From the NCBI GenBank assembly GCA_044224905.1, contig JBGAJN010000004.1, forward strand, positions 186,001-250,000: a DNA stretch of 64,000 nucleotides, given 5' to 3'. The notes under the pieces are model-generated. The model ran no database searches. It saw only the letters and a program-made list of their open reading frames with translations, and was not told the origin of the DNA. The position numbers and the translations under genes are program-made. Of the stretch, positions 35,527 to 43,750 are shown one piece after another. Origin of the DNA: JBGAJN01 sp044224905 (GTDB lineage: Bacteria > Verrucomicrobiota > Verrucomicrobiia > Limisphaerales > JBGAJN01). Positions within the stretch are counted from its first letter, which is position 1, and each line of letters begins with the position of its first letter.

Positions 35527-35648
35527 GTGACAACGAATAACACGTGTCCGGTCTCAATGTCAAACCCGCAACCGCTTATCCGCACAATCTAGCTCGCCTT
35601 ATTGAGTGGTGTGGGTATACTGCGAAAATTGCGCCGCCAATCCTGAAC

Positions 35649-36425
35649 ATGAACCAAATCCCCACCACCCTCGCCGCCCTCGTTTTGGGCGCGAGTTACC
35701 TCCTCCCCGCAATCACCGCCCGGGCGGATTCGCTCATCCTCAATGCCGCGAGCGACACGACGTTGTTCGCCACGAGTCCGGGCAACAACCTCGGTGGCAC
35801 CACCAATTTCGTTGTCGGCACCACGGCGGCCGGAGCGCCCAATCGCGCCCTGCTCCGCTTTGATATTGCTGGACAAATTCCCGCGAATGCCACGATCAAC
35901 TCCGTAAGCCTCGCGCTCGTCGATGCTTCCGGCGCCGGTGGTTTCACCGCCTCCACGTTCGGCCTTTATCGGCTGTTCAGCGATTGGGGCGAAGGCACCA
36001 AGGTCGGCAATAGTGGTCAGGCCGCAACGGCCGGCGAAGCGACGTGGGTTTACAGCTTTTACACCAACACCTCGTGGAGCACGCCCGGCACGGCTGCCGG
36101 CGTGGATTACGCGTCCGCTCCGAGCGCGACGAATTTTATCTCCGTCGGCGGGGTGACCAACACGTGGGCCTCCACTCCGGCGCTCGTGAACGACGTCCAA
36201 TCGTGGCTCGACAACACCGCCACCAACTTCGGCTGGATCATCGTCAGCGACGGTGAATTCACGGTGCAAACGGCGCGCCGTTTCGCCTCGCGGGAAAACC
36301 TCCAGGGCCGTGGCCCCAAACTCTTCGTCGACTACACCGTCGCCCCCGTGCCGGAACCAGCCACGATTACTCTGGGCCTTCTGGGCGCCGCCATCGTCTG
36401 GGGCGCCTCGCGCCGGCGCGCCTAA
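35649..36425 (+). CDS. DNRLRE-domain protein with PEP-CTERM sorting signal
   Basis: The ATG at 35649 starts a 258-residue protein; the frame is open further upstream but lacks coding character. It has a signal peptide (MNQIPTTLAALVLGASYLLP, cleaved near ARA), then a carbohydrate-binding-like DNRLRE fold (DTTLFATSPGNNLGG, RALLRFDIAGQIPANATI, GPKLFVDYTV) and a PEP-CTERM tail (APVPEPATITLGLLG then a hydrophobic helix ending RRRA). It is probably exported and anchored or released by exosortase. A TATACT at 35616-35621 could be its -10 element. Its last four bases overlap the next gene, on the opposite strand. Confidence 0.88.
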   Translation: MNQIPTTLAALVLGASYLLPAITARADSLILNAASDTTLFATSPGNNLGGTTNFVVGTTAAGAPNRALLRFDIAGQIPANATINSVSLALVDASGAGGFTASTFGLYRLFSDWGEGTKVGNSGQAATAGEATWVYSFYTNTSWSTPGTAAGVDYASAPSATNFISVGGVTNTWASTPALVNDVQSWLDNTATNFGWIIVSDGEFTVQTARRFASRENLQGRGPKLFVDYTVAPVPEPATITLGLLGAAIVWGASRRRA

Positions 36426-36700
36426 CGCGCCTCGCTGTCGTAAAGCGTGTTGTGCTGGTCGCGCAGGAAGCGCAGATCATCCGCCGTCGGCGGGTCATTG
36501 GGTTCCCAGCCGTCAATCCTCGCGCCGGAACCATTCGGGTTGCGTGCGGTCCCGGCGATTTGATTGTTCATTTGTTGCTGCAGGTTCGCGACTGTCTGAT
36601 TCAGCGCCGTAATCTGGCCCTGCAGATTGCCGAGCAGGGAACGCAGTTCCGTGGCGGTGATCAACGCGCCGTCGCGGGGAAGAGTGGCATCGATAGGCAT
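36422..36700 (-). CDS. Small helical protein of unknown function
   Basis: The frame is open to 36778, but I start at the ATG at 36700 (MPIDATLPRDGALITATELR) to give 92 residues, since the upstream part reads through an inverted repeat. About residues 20-50 form an amphipathic helix with an ALNQTVANLQQQMNNQI heptad-like pattern. No signal peptide. It follows the FN3-type gene and is codirectional with it. The product is unknown. Confidence 0.5.
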   Translation of the reverse strand: MPIDATLPRDGALITATELRSLLGNLQGQITALNQTVANLQQQMNNQIAGTARNPNGSGARIDGWEPNDPPTADDLRFLRDQHNTLYDSEAR

Positions 36701-36732
36701 AGGGGAATAGTTGAGTGAGTTTTGAGTTGAGG

Positions 36733-36786
36733 GTTGAGAGAAGGGAGCTTGACGGGCGCGAGAGCGGCGGACGCTCAACTCTCAAC
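36733..36786. repeat. Purine-rich inverted repeat in the 36701-36805 gap
   Basis: GGGTTGAGAG (36731-36740) pairs with CTCTCAAC (36779-36786) and part of CTCAACTCTCAAC repeats the same motif. It could be a weak terminator or a decayed repeat element between the two codirectional genes. Confidence 0.4.
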
Positions 36787-36805
36787 TCCCCTACTCTCCA
36801 CTTTT

Positions 36806-37816
36806 TCAAACCGGCACGACGATCTGCCTTTCCGGTCCGGGTAAAGATTCGCCCGCGCTGTTCGCCGCAGTCAGACGCACTTTCAACGTCTGCCCGCCCG
36901 TCAGATGGCTGAACGTGATCTCGCTTTCCGTCACCTTGTCGAAAAATCGAAAGTCCGCATCCACACCGACAATCTGGATGAAAATGCGGTAACGTTCTGC
37001 GCGGCGCGCGCGGGGCCAATCGGCCATCACGATGCCCGCGCCGCCGCCGGTGAGCGCGGGCGCAGCGGGCACATCCGGTGCGACCGGCTGCCCGGGAATG
37101 TTTAGTCCGAACGCCAGATAACGCGGGTCCGTATCCGATAGAATAGTGCCGAGCTCGGTGATCAAGCCGCGCATCCGCTTCTTCAGATTCGTCAACGCGG
37201 TGTCGCGCACCCTTTTGCAATTGCCCGCGTTCGTCCCCTCATTGTCGAGCCCGTCACGCGCGTTGGAGAGCGCGGTGAACTTCGCGTCGCACTGCGCCGA
37301 GGTCACGCCGAGTCCCCCGTTTTCCCGCGCCGGATAACGGGTGAAATAATTCTTCAACGACGCCAGCAGGTTCATCCGTTTATCCTGCTTCCTGGGAATG
37401 CCGGTGGAATTGTCCGGCCAACCGCCCTCGCCCCATTCCGTGGAATATCTTTTACCGAAGAGATGCTGAAACACGCGCTGCGCATCCGCGAGCAACACCT
37501 GTCCCGCGGCGTCCGCCGTGTCCACCGTATTCTGTTTGGTTTTCTGGGCCGTCTCGCACGCCTTGAAATCCAATTGCGCGCTGCGCACCGCCGTGATCGC
37601 GGCGCGGATCACCGTCTCCGTGTTTTGTTTGATGCCGGCGGTGACCTCGTGTTGGTGACAGCCATCGGCCATGTCTTCGGCGAGGGACAGGATATCATCG
37701 AACCCGCCGGGGAGTGGATTGCCAGCCATGTGTTTTCCTTTCGTGTTGGGCAGGGAATCGTCATCGACGCCATAACGGCTGCCGCCATCGTAGTAGGCGA
37801 AACCGTAACGGGCCAT
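36806..37816 (-). CDS. FN3-domain protein, unusually strong ribosome sites
   Basis: The frame is open to 38116, but that stretch lies in the 41-bp array, so I start at ATG 37816, preceded by GGGGAGG at a normal spacing (336 residues, MARYGFAYYDGG...). A second strong site, AAAGGA, precedes ATG 37729 (MAGNPLPGGFDD), which could start a 307-residue protein. The middle (residues 50-200) is helical and charged. The last ~90 residues form a fibronectin-III-like domain (about 250-336, GAGIVMADWPRARRAERYRIFIQ and AANSAGESLPGPE). No signal peptide. The function is unknown. Confidence 0.7.
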   Translation of the reverse strand: MARYGFAYYDGGSRYGVDDDSLPNTKGKHMAGNPLPGGFDDILSLAEDMADGCHQHEVTAGIKQNTETVIRAAITAVRSAQLDFKACETAQKTKQNTVDTADAAGQVLLADAQRVFQHLFGKRYSTEWGEGGWPDNSTGIPRKQDKRMNLLASLKNYFTRYPARENGGLGVTSAQCDAKFTALSNARDGLDNEGTNAGNCKRVRDTALTNLKKRMRGLITELGTILSDTDPRYLAFGLNIPGQPVAPDVPAAPALTGGGAGIVMADWPRARRAERYRIFIQIVGVDADFRFFDKVTESEITFSHLTGGQTLKVRLTAANSAGESLPGPERQIVVPV

Positions 37817-37925
37817 CATGCGACCTCCCCGCCGGGTTGTGGGTGAAAACGCTTTGTTTGCAGTCGGCAAACGTGGGCAACGACGCTGGCCGCCATCTTT
37901 TGGCTCTGCTTTTGGCCTGCGCGAA

Positions 37926-38171
37926 TTCTGGCGGCCTGATTGGCGCCCTCTTTCACGCCCGACGAATTCGTTGGGGACGATTTCGCTCCGCCAACGTGCC
38001 GCCGCGATTCGTTGGGCAGGTTTGCGTGCTGATTTTGTCGTGCGCGAGTTCGTTGGGGATAATTGCGGCTCGCCAACATGGATAACGAATTCGTTGGGCT
38101 TAATTGCGCCTCCCAAACTAGCCGCGGCGATTCCGTGGGGATGAAATACGCGCTCATAAATGCCCGTTTAC
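37926..38171. repeat. 41-bp-periodic tandem array with CGAATTCGTTGGG core
   Basis: Clear units start (at TTCGTTGGG) at 37967, 38008, 38049 and 38090, with a more degenerate unit at 38131 (TTCCGTGGG) and a weak one at 37926, each exactly 41 bases apart. The core ACGAATTCGTT is palindromic in some units, and several also carry CGCCAAC downstream. 41 is not a multiple of 3, so the conserved part cannot be a coding heptad. The last unit touches the stop of the XRE gene. No cas genes are nearby and the sequence between cores is not CRISPR-like. Confidence 0.85.
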
Positions 38172-38455
38172 GCCATTTCCGCCAGCGTGGCCTCGGGAAC
38201 CCGGTCCAGATCACTGGTGGCTGGGTGGTCCCGGCAATATTTGAGGAAACCGCTCCAGTGGGGACATTCGAGCGCCGTGAGCACGGCATCCAACGTCTCC
38301 ACCCGGAAATCGCGGTCCTGCCGCTCGATCCGTTGGATGGTCGCCAGATCCACGCCCGCGCGTGCCGCCAAATGAAGCTGTGTCCACCCCTTTTGATTGC
38401 GCAACACGCGGACGATGCGCGCTAGGGCCGCCAGGAGCTCGTGATTCTTGTCCAT
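38168..38455 (-). CDS. XRE-family helix-turn-helix regulator
   Basis: The start is the ATG at 38455 (MDKNHELLAALARIVRVLR), which has AGGA 8 bases upstream; a GTG at 38473 would add six residues. The 95-residue protein has a classic HTH_3 domain: LRNQKGWTQLHLAARAGVD then ATIQRIERQDRDFRVETL. It would bind DNA as a dimer; a perfect 16-bp palindrome lies 47 bases upstream. It is encoded upstream of the FN3 gene on the same strand with the 41-bp array between. Confidence 0.9.
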   Translation of the reverse strand: MDKNHELLAALARIVRVLRNQKGWTQLHLAARAGVDLATIQRIERQDRDFRVETLDAVLTALECPHWSGFLKYCRDHPATSDLDRVPEATLAEMA

Positions 38456-38501
38456 GGGATTTATCCTGCTCACTGTGTAGCAAGGAATCCGCGATTTGAA
38501 A

Positions 38502-38517
38502 ACGGCACATGTGCCGT
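38502..38517. promoter_or_regulatory. Perfect palindrome ACGGCACATGTGCCGT, likely XRE operator
   Basis: The 16-base sequence equals its own reverse complement. It lies 47 bases upstream of the XRE start, just ahead of a weak -35/-10 candidate (TTTCAA and TACACA, 16-base spacing) on the minus strand. This spacing fits autoregulation. No second copy was noticed in the window. The rest of 38474-38767 shows nothing else supported. Confidence 0.6.
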
Positions 38518-38767
38518 AAAGTGATTGGGGATCCTTGCGCGTTCGAAGGCTTCCTTGGAGGTCGCTTAGGCTACCTCTCCCGCAACCGGTGAAACTTCAA
38601 GAGACTGCATCCAGTTCAGCGCGTCATTCGTAATGTCCTATGCGGGCGAGATCGATCGGCTGCCCGATTCTCAGGGCGTGACATCGCAACTCGGGCTCGT
38701 GGGATTGGCCGGGCGTAGAATGATTGACCGTCCAAATGGTCCCGAGCATTGTAACGCCGTTGCCGTG

Positions 38768-39310
38768 ATGAAGAACCTCCATAAGCTCGTCGCTGCCTGC
38801 CTGGCCTTGTGCTTCGCACTGGCGGGCGCAGTGGGCTTGAGTCCCGCGCTGCATAAATGGGTGGAGCACGGCGGGCAAGGCGTCGGCCACGTGCATTATG
38901 TCACGAGCGCCGAAGGCCGGTCGATCGAGGTCCGGCATGATGCCACGGCTCCCGCTCCCCAGCTTCCGATTCCTCGCGGTCATCCCGCGGTAACCGTGCG
39001 CAGTAGTGCTGCGGCCTCGCCAACGGGTATTTTCCTCAGCCGCTTCTGGCAGGCACTGAACAAAGGCTGTGCCGATCTAAAGACCGAGTCGCGCGCCCCG
39101 TCGTCCGCTCCGCAGCAGCCGAGCCATCAACATCACAGTCTGCCGGAACTGCTCGCCGGTGGATTGGTGGATCAAGCCTACGAATTCCCCGCACTCGCGC
39201 CGCCGCCCGAAACTTTCGCTTCGCCGATTACCTTCGTCACCCAGTTGGCGCAGGCGTTCGCTTGGGACGCCCAGACGGCTGGCCGGGCCCCTCCCATCGC
39301 GCAGAGTTGA
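38768..39310 (+). CDS. Exported histidine-containing protein before the TonB receptor
   Basis: The ATG at 38768 starts 180 residues with an N-terminal hydrophobic segment (MKNLHKLVAACLALCFALAG) followed by GHVHYVTS near residue 36 and a His-rich patch SHQHHSLPE near residue 125. The frame is open 45 codons further upstream, but those codons run through the region with no coding character. No family is recognised. A TonB-linked metal-binding or metal-sensing role is only a suggestion from the histidines and the adjacent receptor. Confidence 0.6.
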   Translation: MKNLHKLVAACLALCFALAGAVGLSPALHKWVEHGGQGVGHVHYVTSAEGRSIEVRHDATAPAPQLPIPRGHPAVTVRSSAAASPTGIFLSRFWQALNKGCADLKTESRAPSSAPQQPSHQHHSLPELLAGGLVDQAYEFPALAPPPETFASPITFVTQLAQAFAWDAQTAGRAPPIAQS

Positions 39311-39567
39311 TCCGCGTTTCCTCGCGGCGCTGAAATAGCGCGGCGGCATTTGGTTCATCGAGCCGCCGTTCATTCTCACGACTCGCGGAAACTTGCCCCG
39401 ATCAACTCTCCCCACTCCACCGGAACGTTCCCCAACCAGATTCCCTCAGTGAGGGACTTACGGGCGGCAGTTCCGTGGCGGCACGCTCAAACCACCATTC
39501 GCGCTCCGCCACCACCCGCCCGAGAAATCCGCAAGCACCTAAAACATTTTACTCGTTCGCAAATTTT

Positions 39568-41778
39568 ATGCAGACGCAACCCTCGGCCGTCATTCGCCGG
39601 TCCCTCAATTTCCGCCGCAGCATCCACGTCGACCCAACCGCCCACGCCGCCGCGCTCGCCCTCGCGTGCGCGATTTGCACCTCCGCCCACGCGCAGAACA
39701 ATCCGCCAAGCCCTCCCATGAACGCACCCGTGCGCCTCCCCGAAATCACGGTCGAAGGACGCGCCGACAATCTCGTCGGCGTGGCGGATTCGGCGACGCA
39801 AGGGACGGTGGGAGCTGCGCAGTTGGAAATGCGGCCCACGCTGCGCACCGGTGAAATCCTCGAGACAGTCCCCGGCGTCATCATCACGCAGCACGCGGGC
39901 GGAGGAAAAGCGAACCAGTATTTTCTCCGCGGCTTCAATCTCGACCATGGCACCGACTTCGCCACGTCCCTCGACGGCATGCCGCTCAATCTGCCCACGC
40001 ACGGACACGGGCAAGGTTACTCGGACATGAATATCGTGATTCCCGAACTGGTGCAGCGGGTCAATTACCAGAAAGGGGTTTACTACACGGAGAACGGCGA
40101 CTTCTCGTCCGCCGGCGCGGCGCATCTGGAGTTCTTCAAAACGCTCCCGCAAAGTCTCTTCACCATCGAAGGCGGAATGTACGGCTATGGGCGTGCCGTA
40201 TTCGCCTCGTCACCCAAACTCGGCGACGGGCACTTGCTCTACGGCTTCGAAGCCTTTCACGAAGACGGTCCGTGGAAGCGCCCCGATGATTATCAGAAGT
40301 TCAACGGGATTCTCACCTACAGTCAGGGCGACGACGCCCGCGGCTACAGCGTCACCGCACGCAGCTATCACGGGAAATGGAATTCGAGCGATCAAGTCGC
40401 GGAGAGCGCGGTCGCAAGCGGGCTGGTTCCGTTTTACGGTTCTCTCGACAGCACAACGGGAGGCGATTCGCAGCGGTACAGTCTTCAAGGCGAGTGGCAT
40501 CGGGCCGATGCCATCTCGGCCACGAAAATCATGGCGTATGGTTTCTTCTACGACCTCGACCTGTTTTCCAACTTCACCTACTTCCTCACCGATCCGAATC
40601 GAGGGGATCAATTCGAGCAAATGGACCGGCGTTGGGTCGGCGGCTTGAACGCGAGCCACACGATGTTCAATCAATTGGCGGGCCGCGAAGTGGAGAACAC
40701 ATTTGGCCTGCAAGCGCGCAACGACAGCATCCGCAACGGCCTCTATCAAACGCAGGCGCAGCAGCGGGTGGATAAGCTCGACGCAACCCACGGCAATTTC
40801 CCGCTCGCCGCCACCACGCGTCAGGACGACATCACCCAAACGAGCGTGGGAATGTATTACGAAAACAAACTTCAGTGGGCGGAGAAATTGAGAACCGTCG
40901 CGGGCGTGCGCGGGGACATTTACAATTTTGACGTCACCAGCACCCGCGCAGCGAACAGCGACACGCGCGCCGCGGCCATTGCGAGTCCGAAACTCTCGCT
41001 CATCTTCGGGCCATGGGCGAAGACCGAGTTCTATTTGCAAGGCGGGCTCGGCTTCCATAGCAACGACGGGCGCGGAGCCACAACGCGCGTCGATCCGGTC
41101 ACCGGCACGCCAGTAAATCTCGACGGCGATCGCGTTCAGCGTGCGGATGCGCTCGTGCAAACCTATGGCGCCGAAGCGGGCGTTCGCACGACGCTGATTC
41201 CCGGCCTGCACAGCACAGTCTCTTTGTGGTGGCTCGATATTGATTCGGAACTCGTTTTCGCCGGTGACGCGGGCACCACGGAGGCGAGCCGCCCGAGTCG
41301 CCGTTACGGCGTGGAGTGGGCAAACTATTACACGCCGAACTCCTGGCTCACGCTCGACGCGGACTTTTCCTTTTCGCATGCCGCGTTTCGCGACAACGCG
41401 CTCGACGTGAATACCGGCCTTCCGATTGGTCGGGAGATTCCAGGTTCGATCGAGAGCGTCGTTGCCGCTGGCGTCACCGTCCATCAAGGTGGCTGGTCAG
41501 CGGGCCTGCGTTTGCGCTACTTCGGACCGCGCCCGCTCATCGAAGACAACAGCATTCGCTCGAAGGCAACCGTGCTGCTCGGCGCGCAGGTTGGCTACCA
41601 GTTCAACAAGACGTGGTCGATCTCGGCGGAGGTTTTGAATCTGTTGAACCGGCGCGATCACGACATTGACTACGCTTACGAATCGCAAGTACAGCCCGCC
41701 GGCGCAGCCGCCACGCAAATTCACTTCCATCCCGTGGAACCCATTCAGGCCCGGTTTGGTTTGACCGCACGTTTCTGA
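39568..41778 (+). CDS. TonB-dependent outer-membrane receptor
   Basis: The ATG at 39568 gives 736 residues with an extended signal peptide (cleaved near AHAQ, residue 43). LPEITVEGRADN near residue 55 is TonB-box-like. A plug domain follows (ILETVPGVIITQHAGGGKANQ split by residue limits, then FLRGFNLDHGTDFATSLDGM and THGHGQGYSDMN) and a beta barrel fills the rest, ending in ARF with a terminal Phe. The frame is open upstream to 39475 but reads as non-signal sequence. The substrate is unknown; it is followed 40 bases later by tonB, so the pair probably acts together. Confidence 0.9.
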   Translation: MQTQPSAVIRRSLNFRRSIHVDPTAHAAALALACAICTSAHAQNNPPSPPMNAPVRLPEITVEGRADNLVGVADSATQGTVGAAQLEMRPTLRTGEILETVPGVIITQHAGGGKANQYFLRGFNLDHGTDFATSLDGMPLNLPTHGHGQGYSDMNIVIPELVQRVNYQKGVYYTENGDFSSAGAAHLEFFKTLPQSLFTIEGGMYGYGRAVFASSPKLGDGHLLYGFEAFHEDGPWKRPDDYQKFNGILTYSQGDDARGYSVTARSYHGKWNSSDQVAESAVASGLVPFYGSLDSTTGGDSQRYSLQGEWHRADAISATKIMAYGFFYDLDLFSNFTYFLTDPNRGDQFEQMDRRWVGGLNASHTMFNQLAGREVENTFGLQARNDSIRNGLYQTQAQQRVDKLDATHGNFPLAATTRQDDITQTSVGMYYENKLQWAEKLRTVAGVRGDIYNFDVTSTRAANSDTRAAAIASPKLSLIFGPWAKTEFYLQGGLGFHSNDGRGATTRVDPVTGTPVNLDGDRVQRADALVQTYGAEAGVRTTLIPGLHSTVSLWWLDIDSELVFAGDAGTTEASRPSRRYGVEWANYYTPNSWLTLDADFSFSHAAFRDNALDVNTGLPIGREIPGSIESVVAAGVTVHQGGWSAGLRLRYFGPRPLIEDNSIRSKATVLLGAQVGYQFNKTWSISAEVLNLLNRRDHDIDYAYESQVQPAGAAATQIHFHPVEPIQARFGLTARF

Positions 41779-41818
41779 CTCGGATGACGAACCGATATCG
41801 CAACGCTTGAACTCACGG

Positions 41819-42574
41819 ATGCGCATCGCGTTTGGAAGTTCCCTGCTGGCCCACTTGCTGGTGCTCGCAGCGGTTCCCAATTTCAGCGCCCTGTGGCGAC
41901 CCGGTGTCGCCGTGACGCCCGAGGAACCCAGCGTCATTACCATCGTCTCGCTGCCGCGCCTGGAAACGACCGTCGTTGCACCAACGCCACCGCTATCGTC
42001 GAAACCGCAACCACCGTCCACCCCGCTGTCTCCGCAGCCCAAGCCAATCGTCACGGAAATTCCCAAACCAACGCCGGCCCCGGAAATCGCGGCTCCCAAT
42101 CTGGAGGCGAAAGTAATTCCGGTGATTCCTCAGCCCACGACCAAGCCGCCGCCCGAGTCACCCTCATCGCCGCTTCCGTCAACTCCGGTCGTGCCACAGA
42201 TGCCACCTCCTTCCACCACTCAAACGGCCACTGCGGCAAGCCAGCCCAACACGAACGTGATCGCAACCGCGCCCGCGGAAATGCCCGCCGATGGCTTCGT
42301 CATGGGCAGCGCCCGCTATCGACGGACGTCCCAACCGGCGTATCCGCCGTCGGCGCTGAAACGTCGGCTGGAAGGCGTGGTGATTTTACAGGTGAAGATT
42401 GATCCGCGGGGTTTTCCCGTCTCCGTGGAAGTCGCGGGAAGTTCGGGACAAACCCTGCTCGACGCCGCAGCCGTGCGCGCGGTGAAGGAGTGGGAATTCG
42501 AACCGGAAACCCGTGGCGGCAAACCCGTGCCCACCTCGGTTGAGGTGCCAGTAAGGTTCAAGCTCGGCCGATAG
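41819..42574 (+). CDS. tonB: TonB-like energy transducer
   Basis: I use the ATG at 41819 (251 residues, MRIAFGSSLLAHLLVLAAVP); a TTG at 41807 would add four residues. It has one N-terminal TM anchor, a long proline/serine-rich linker (about 45-155) and a C-terminal TonB domain (about 165-251, RYRRTSQPAYPPSALKRRLE, GVVILQVKIDPRG, AVRAVKEWEFEPE). It couples inner-membrane energy to outer-membrane receptors. ExbB and ExbD are not in the window. Confidence 0.88.
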   Translation: MRIAFGSSLLAHLLVLAAVPNFSALWRPGVAVTPEEPSVITIVSLPRLETTVVAPTPPLSSKPQPPSTPLSPQPKPIVTEIPKPTPAPEIAAPNLEAKVIPVIPQPTTKPPPESPSSPLPSTPVVPQMPPPSTTQTATAASQPNTNVIATAPAEMPADGFVMGSARYRRTSQPAYPPSALKRRLEGVVILQVKIDPRGFPVSVEVAGSSGQTLLDAAAVRAVKEWEFEPETRGGKPVPTSVEVPVRFKLGR

Positions 42575-42706
42575 CTCCCACGACGGCGAAACCCAGCCAA
42601 CCACTCCAGCCAGAGTCTCAACGCGACCCTATCACGGCGGCCAAGCTGGAGCGGTATTGCCATCGGCTTCCTTTTCGCGCGCGGAAAATCGAGCGGATAA
42701 TTTTTG

Positions 42707-42719
42707 AAGAATTATTCTT
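42707..42719. promoter_or_regulatory. Candidate operator AAGAATTATTCTT
   Basis: AAGAAT and ATTCTT are reverse complements around one T. It lies 60 bases upstream of the rhodanese start in an A+T-rich stretch. It may be part of the promoter or a binding site for a dimeric regulator. Confidence 0.4.
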
Positions 42720-42733
42720 GCGGCGCGTCGGTT

Positions 42734-42753
42734 GTATGCGTTAACACGCATAC
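42734..42753. promoter_or_regulatory. Candidate operator GTATGCGT-TAAC-ACGCATAC
   Basis: Eight-base perfect inverted repeats are separated by TAAC. It lies about 25 bases upstream of the rhodanese ATG, where a repressor would block transcription. The nearby ArsR-type regulator is a candidate binder, by proximity only. Confidence 0.5.
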
Positions 42754-42778
42754 GTTACACCACCCATACTCATACCTC

Positions 42779-43726
42779 ATGCGCTTGCCACCAGTACGCC
42801 GCCTTTCCCTCACCCTGTTCGCCCTCAGCGTGCTGATGTTTCCCGGCCCGCGCGCGCGGGCGGAAATCGGGATCATTTCTCCGCAGGCCGCCAAGGCGCT
42901 GATCGATAATCCCGATCCGAAACAGCGGCCCGTGGTGCTCGATACGCGCGGCGGCTACAAAGATTATTTCCGCGGCCATTTGCCGACCGCGCATCATCTG
43001 GAGTTCGACACGTTGCGCGGCACCGAGAACGCCGTGCCCGTGCAATACCTTCCGTCCGATCTCACAAAGGCGCTGCTCCTGCGCGCCGGCGTGGACAAGG
43101 ATCGCCTGCATTTGATCTACGCCACCGGGGACACGCTGCCGAATGACGAGATTCTCAGCGCGAGCATGGTGGCGTATGTGCTGGAGAAGTATGGCATCGC
43201 GAACATCAAGATCGTGGACGGCGGATTGCCGGGTTGGAAGGCCGCCGGACTGCCGGTGACGCAGGATTACTTCGGCAATCCCAAGGGAAAACTTCCCGCG
43301 AAGGGCAACCCCGGAGTCGCGCTCAACGTGGAGGACGTTTTGAAACATAAGGGAACTCCCGGCCACGTGCTCGTCGATGCGCGCCCGAAGAACGAGTATC
43401 TCGGACAGGACGACGTGTGGTTGCGCAAGGGGCACATTCCCGGCGCGATCAGTTTCCATTGGGCGCGGTTGATGGAGAAAGACAACACGCACAAGTTCAA
43501 GCCGTTCGCGGAAGTGAAGGCCGACCTCGAAGCGGCGGGCATCACGCCGGACAAGGAGATCATGTGCTACTGCGGCACCTCGCGCGAAGGCAGCCTCCTG
43601 CGTTTTTATCTCAAGCACGTGGCCGGCTATCCGAACGTGCGACTCTACGAAGGTGCGTGGAAGGAATACGTGTGGCTCAAGAATAAATCGCTCCCCGCGG
43701 AAACGACCGAGCCCGGCGCGAAATAA
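42779..43726 (+). CDS. Periplasmic two-domain rhodanese (sulfurtransferase)
   Basis: The ATG at 42779 gives 315 residues with a signal peptide (MRLPPVRRLSLTLFALSVLM, cut near ARA). Two rhodanese domains follow: the first (about 35-150) has VVLDTRGGYKDYFRGHLP but its loop IYATGDTLPNDE lacks cysteine, while the second (about 175-300) has VLVDARPKNEYLGQ and an active loop CYCGTSREGS with the likely catalytic Cys265. This is the thiosulfate/mercaptopyruvate sulfurtransferase layout. The next gene, a Pit permease, starts 24 bases later and is probably co-transcribed. Confidence 0.9.
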   Translation: MRLPPVRRLSLTLFALSVLMFPGPRARAEIGIISPQAAKALIDNPDPKQRPVVLDTRGGYKDYFRGHLPTAHHLEFDTLRGTENAVPVQYLPSDLTKALLLRAGVDKDRLHLIYATGDTLPNDEILSASMVAYVLEKYGIANIKIVDGGLPGWKAAGLPVTQDYFGNPKGKLPAKGNPGVALNVEDVLKHKGTPGHVLVDARPKNEYLGQDDVWLRKGHIPGAISFHWARLMEKDNTHKFKPFAEVKADLEAAGITPDKEIMCYCGTSREGSLLRFYLKHVAGYPNVRLYEGAWKEYVWLKNKSLPAETTEPGAK

Positions 43727-43750
43727 TTCACGCCTGAAAAACCAGCCGCC

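Noticed and set aside
37817..38116. An N-terminal extension of the FN3 gene through the 41-bp array
   Set aside because: It would translate the array, whose period is not a multiple of three; strong ribosome sites mark later ATGs.
37926..38171. CRISPR array
   Set aside because: Repeat cores are degenerate and short, the intervening sequence is itself partly repeated, spacing is 41 bp with no uniform spacers, and there are no cas genes.
39311..39567. Cobalamin or other riboswitch before the TonB receptor
   Set aside because: The characteristic B12-box and other conserved motifs were searched for by eye and not found.
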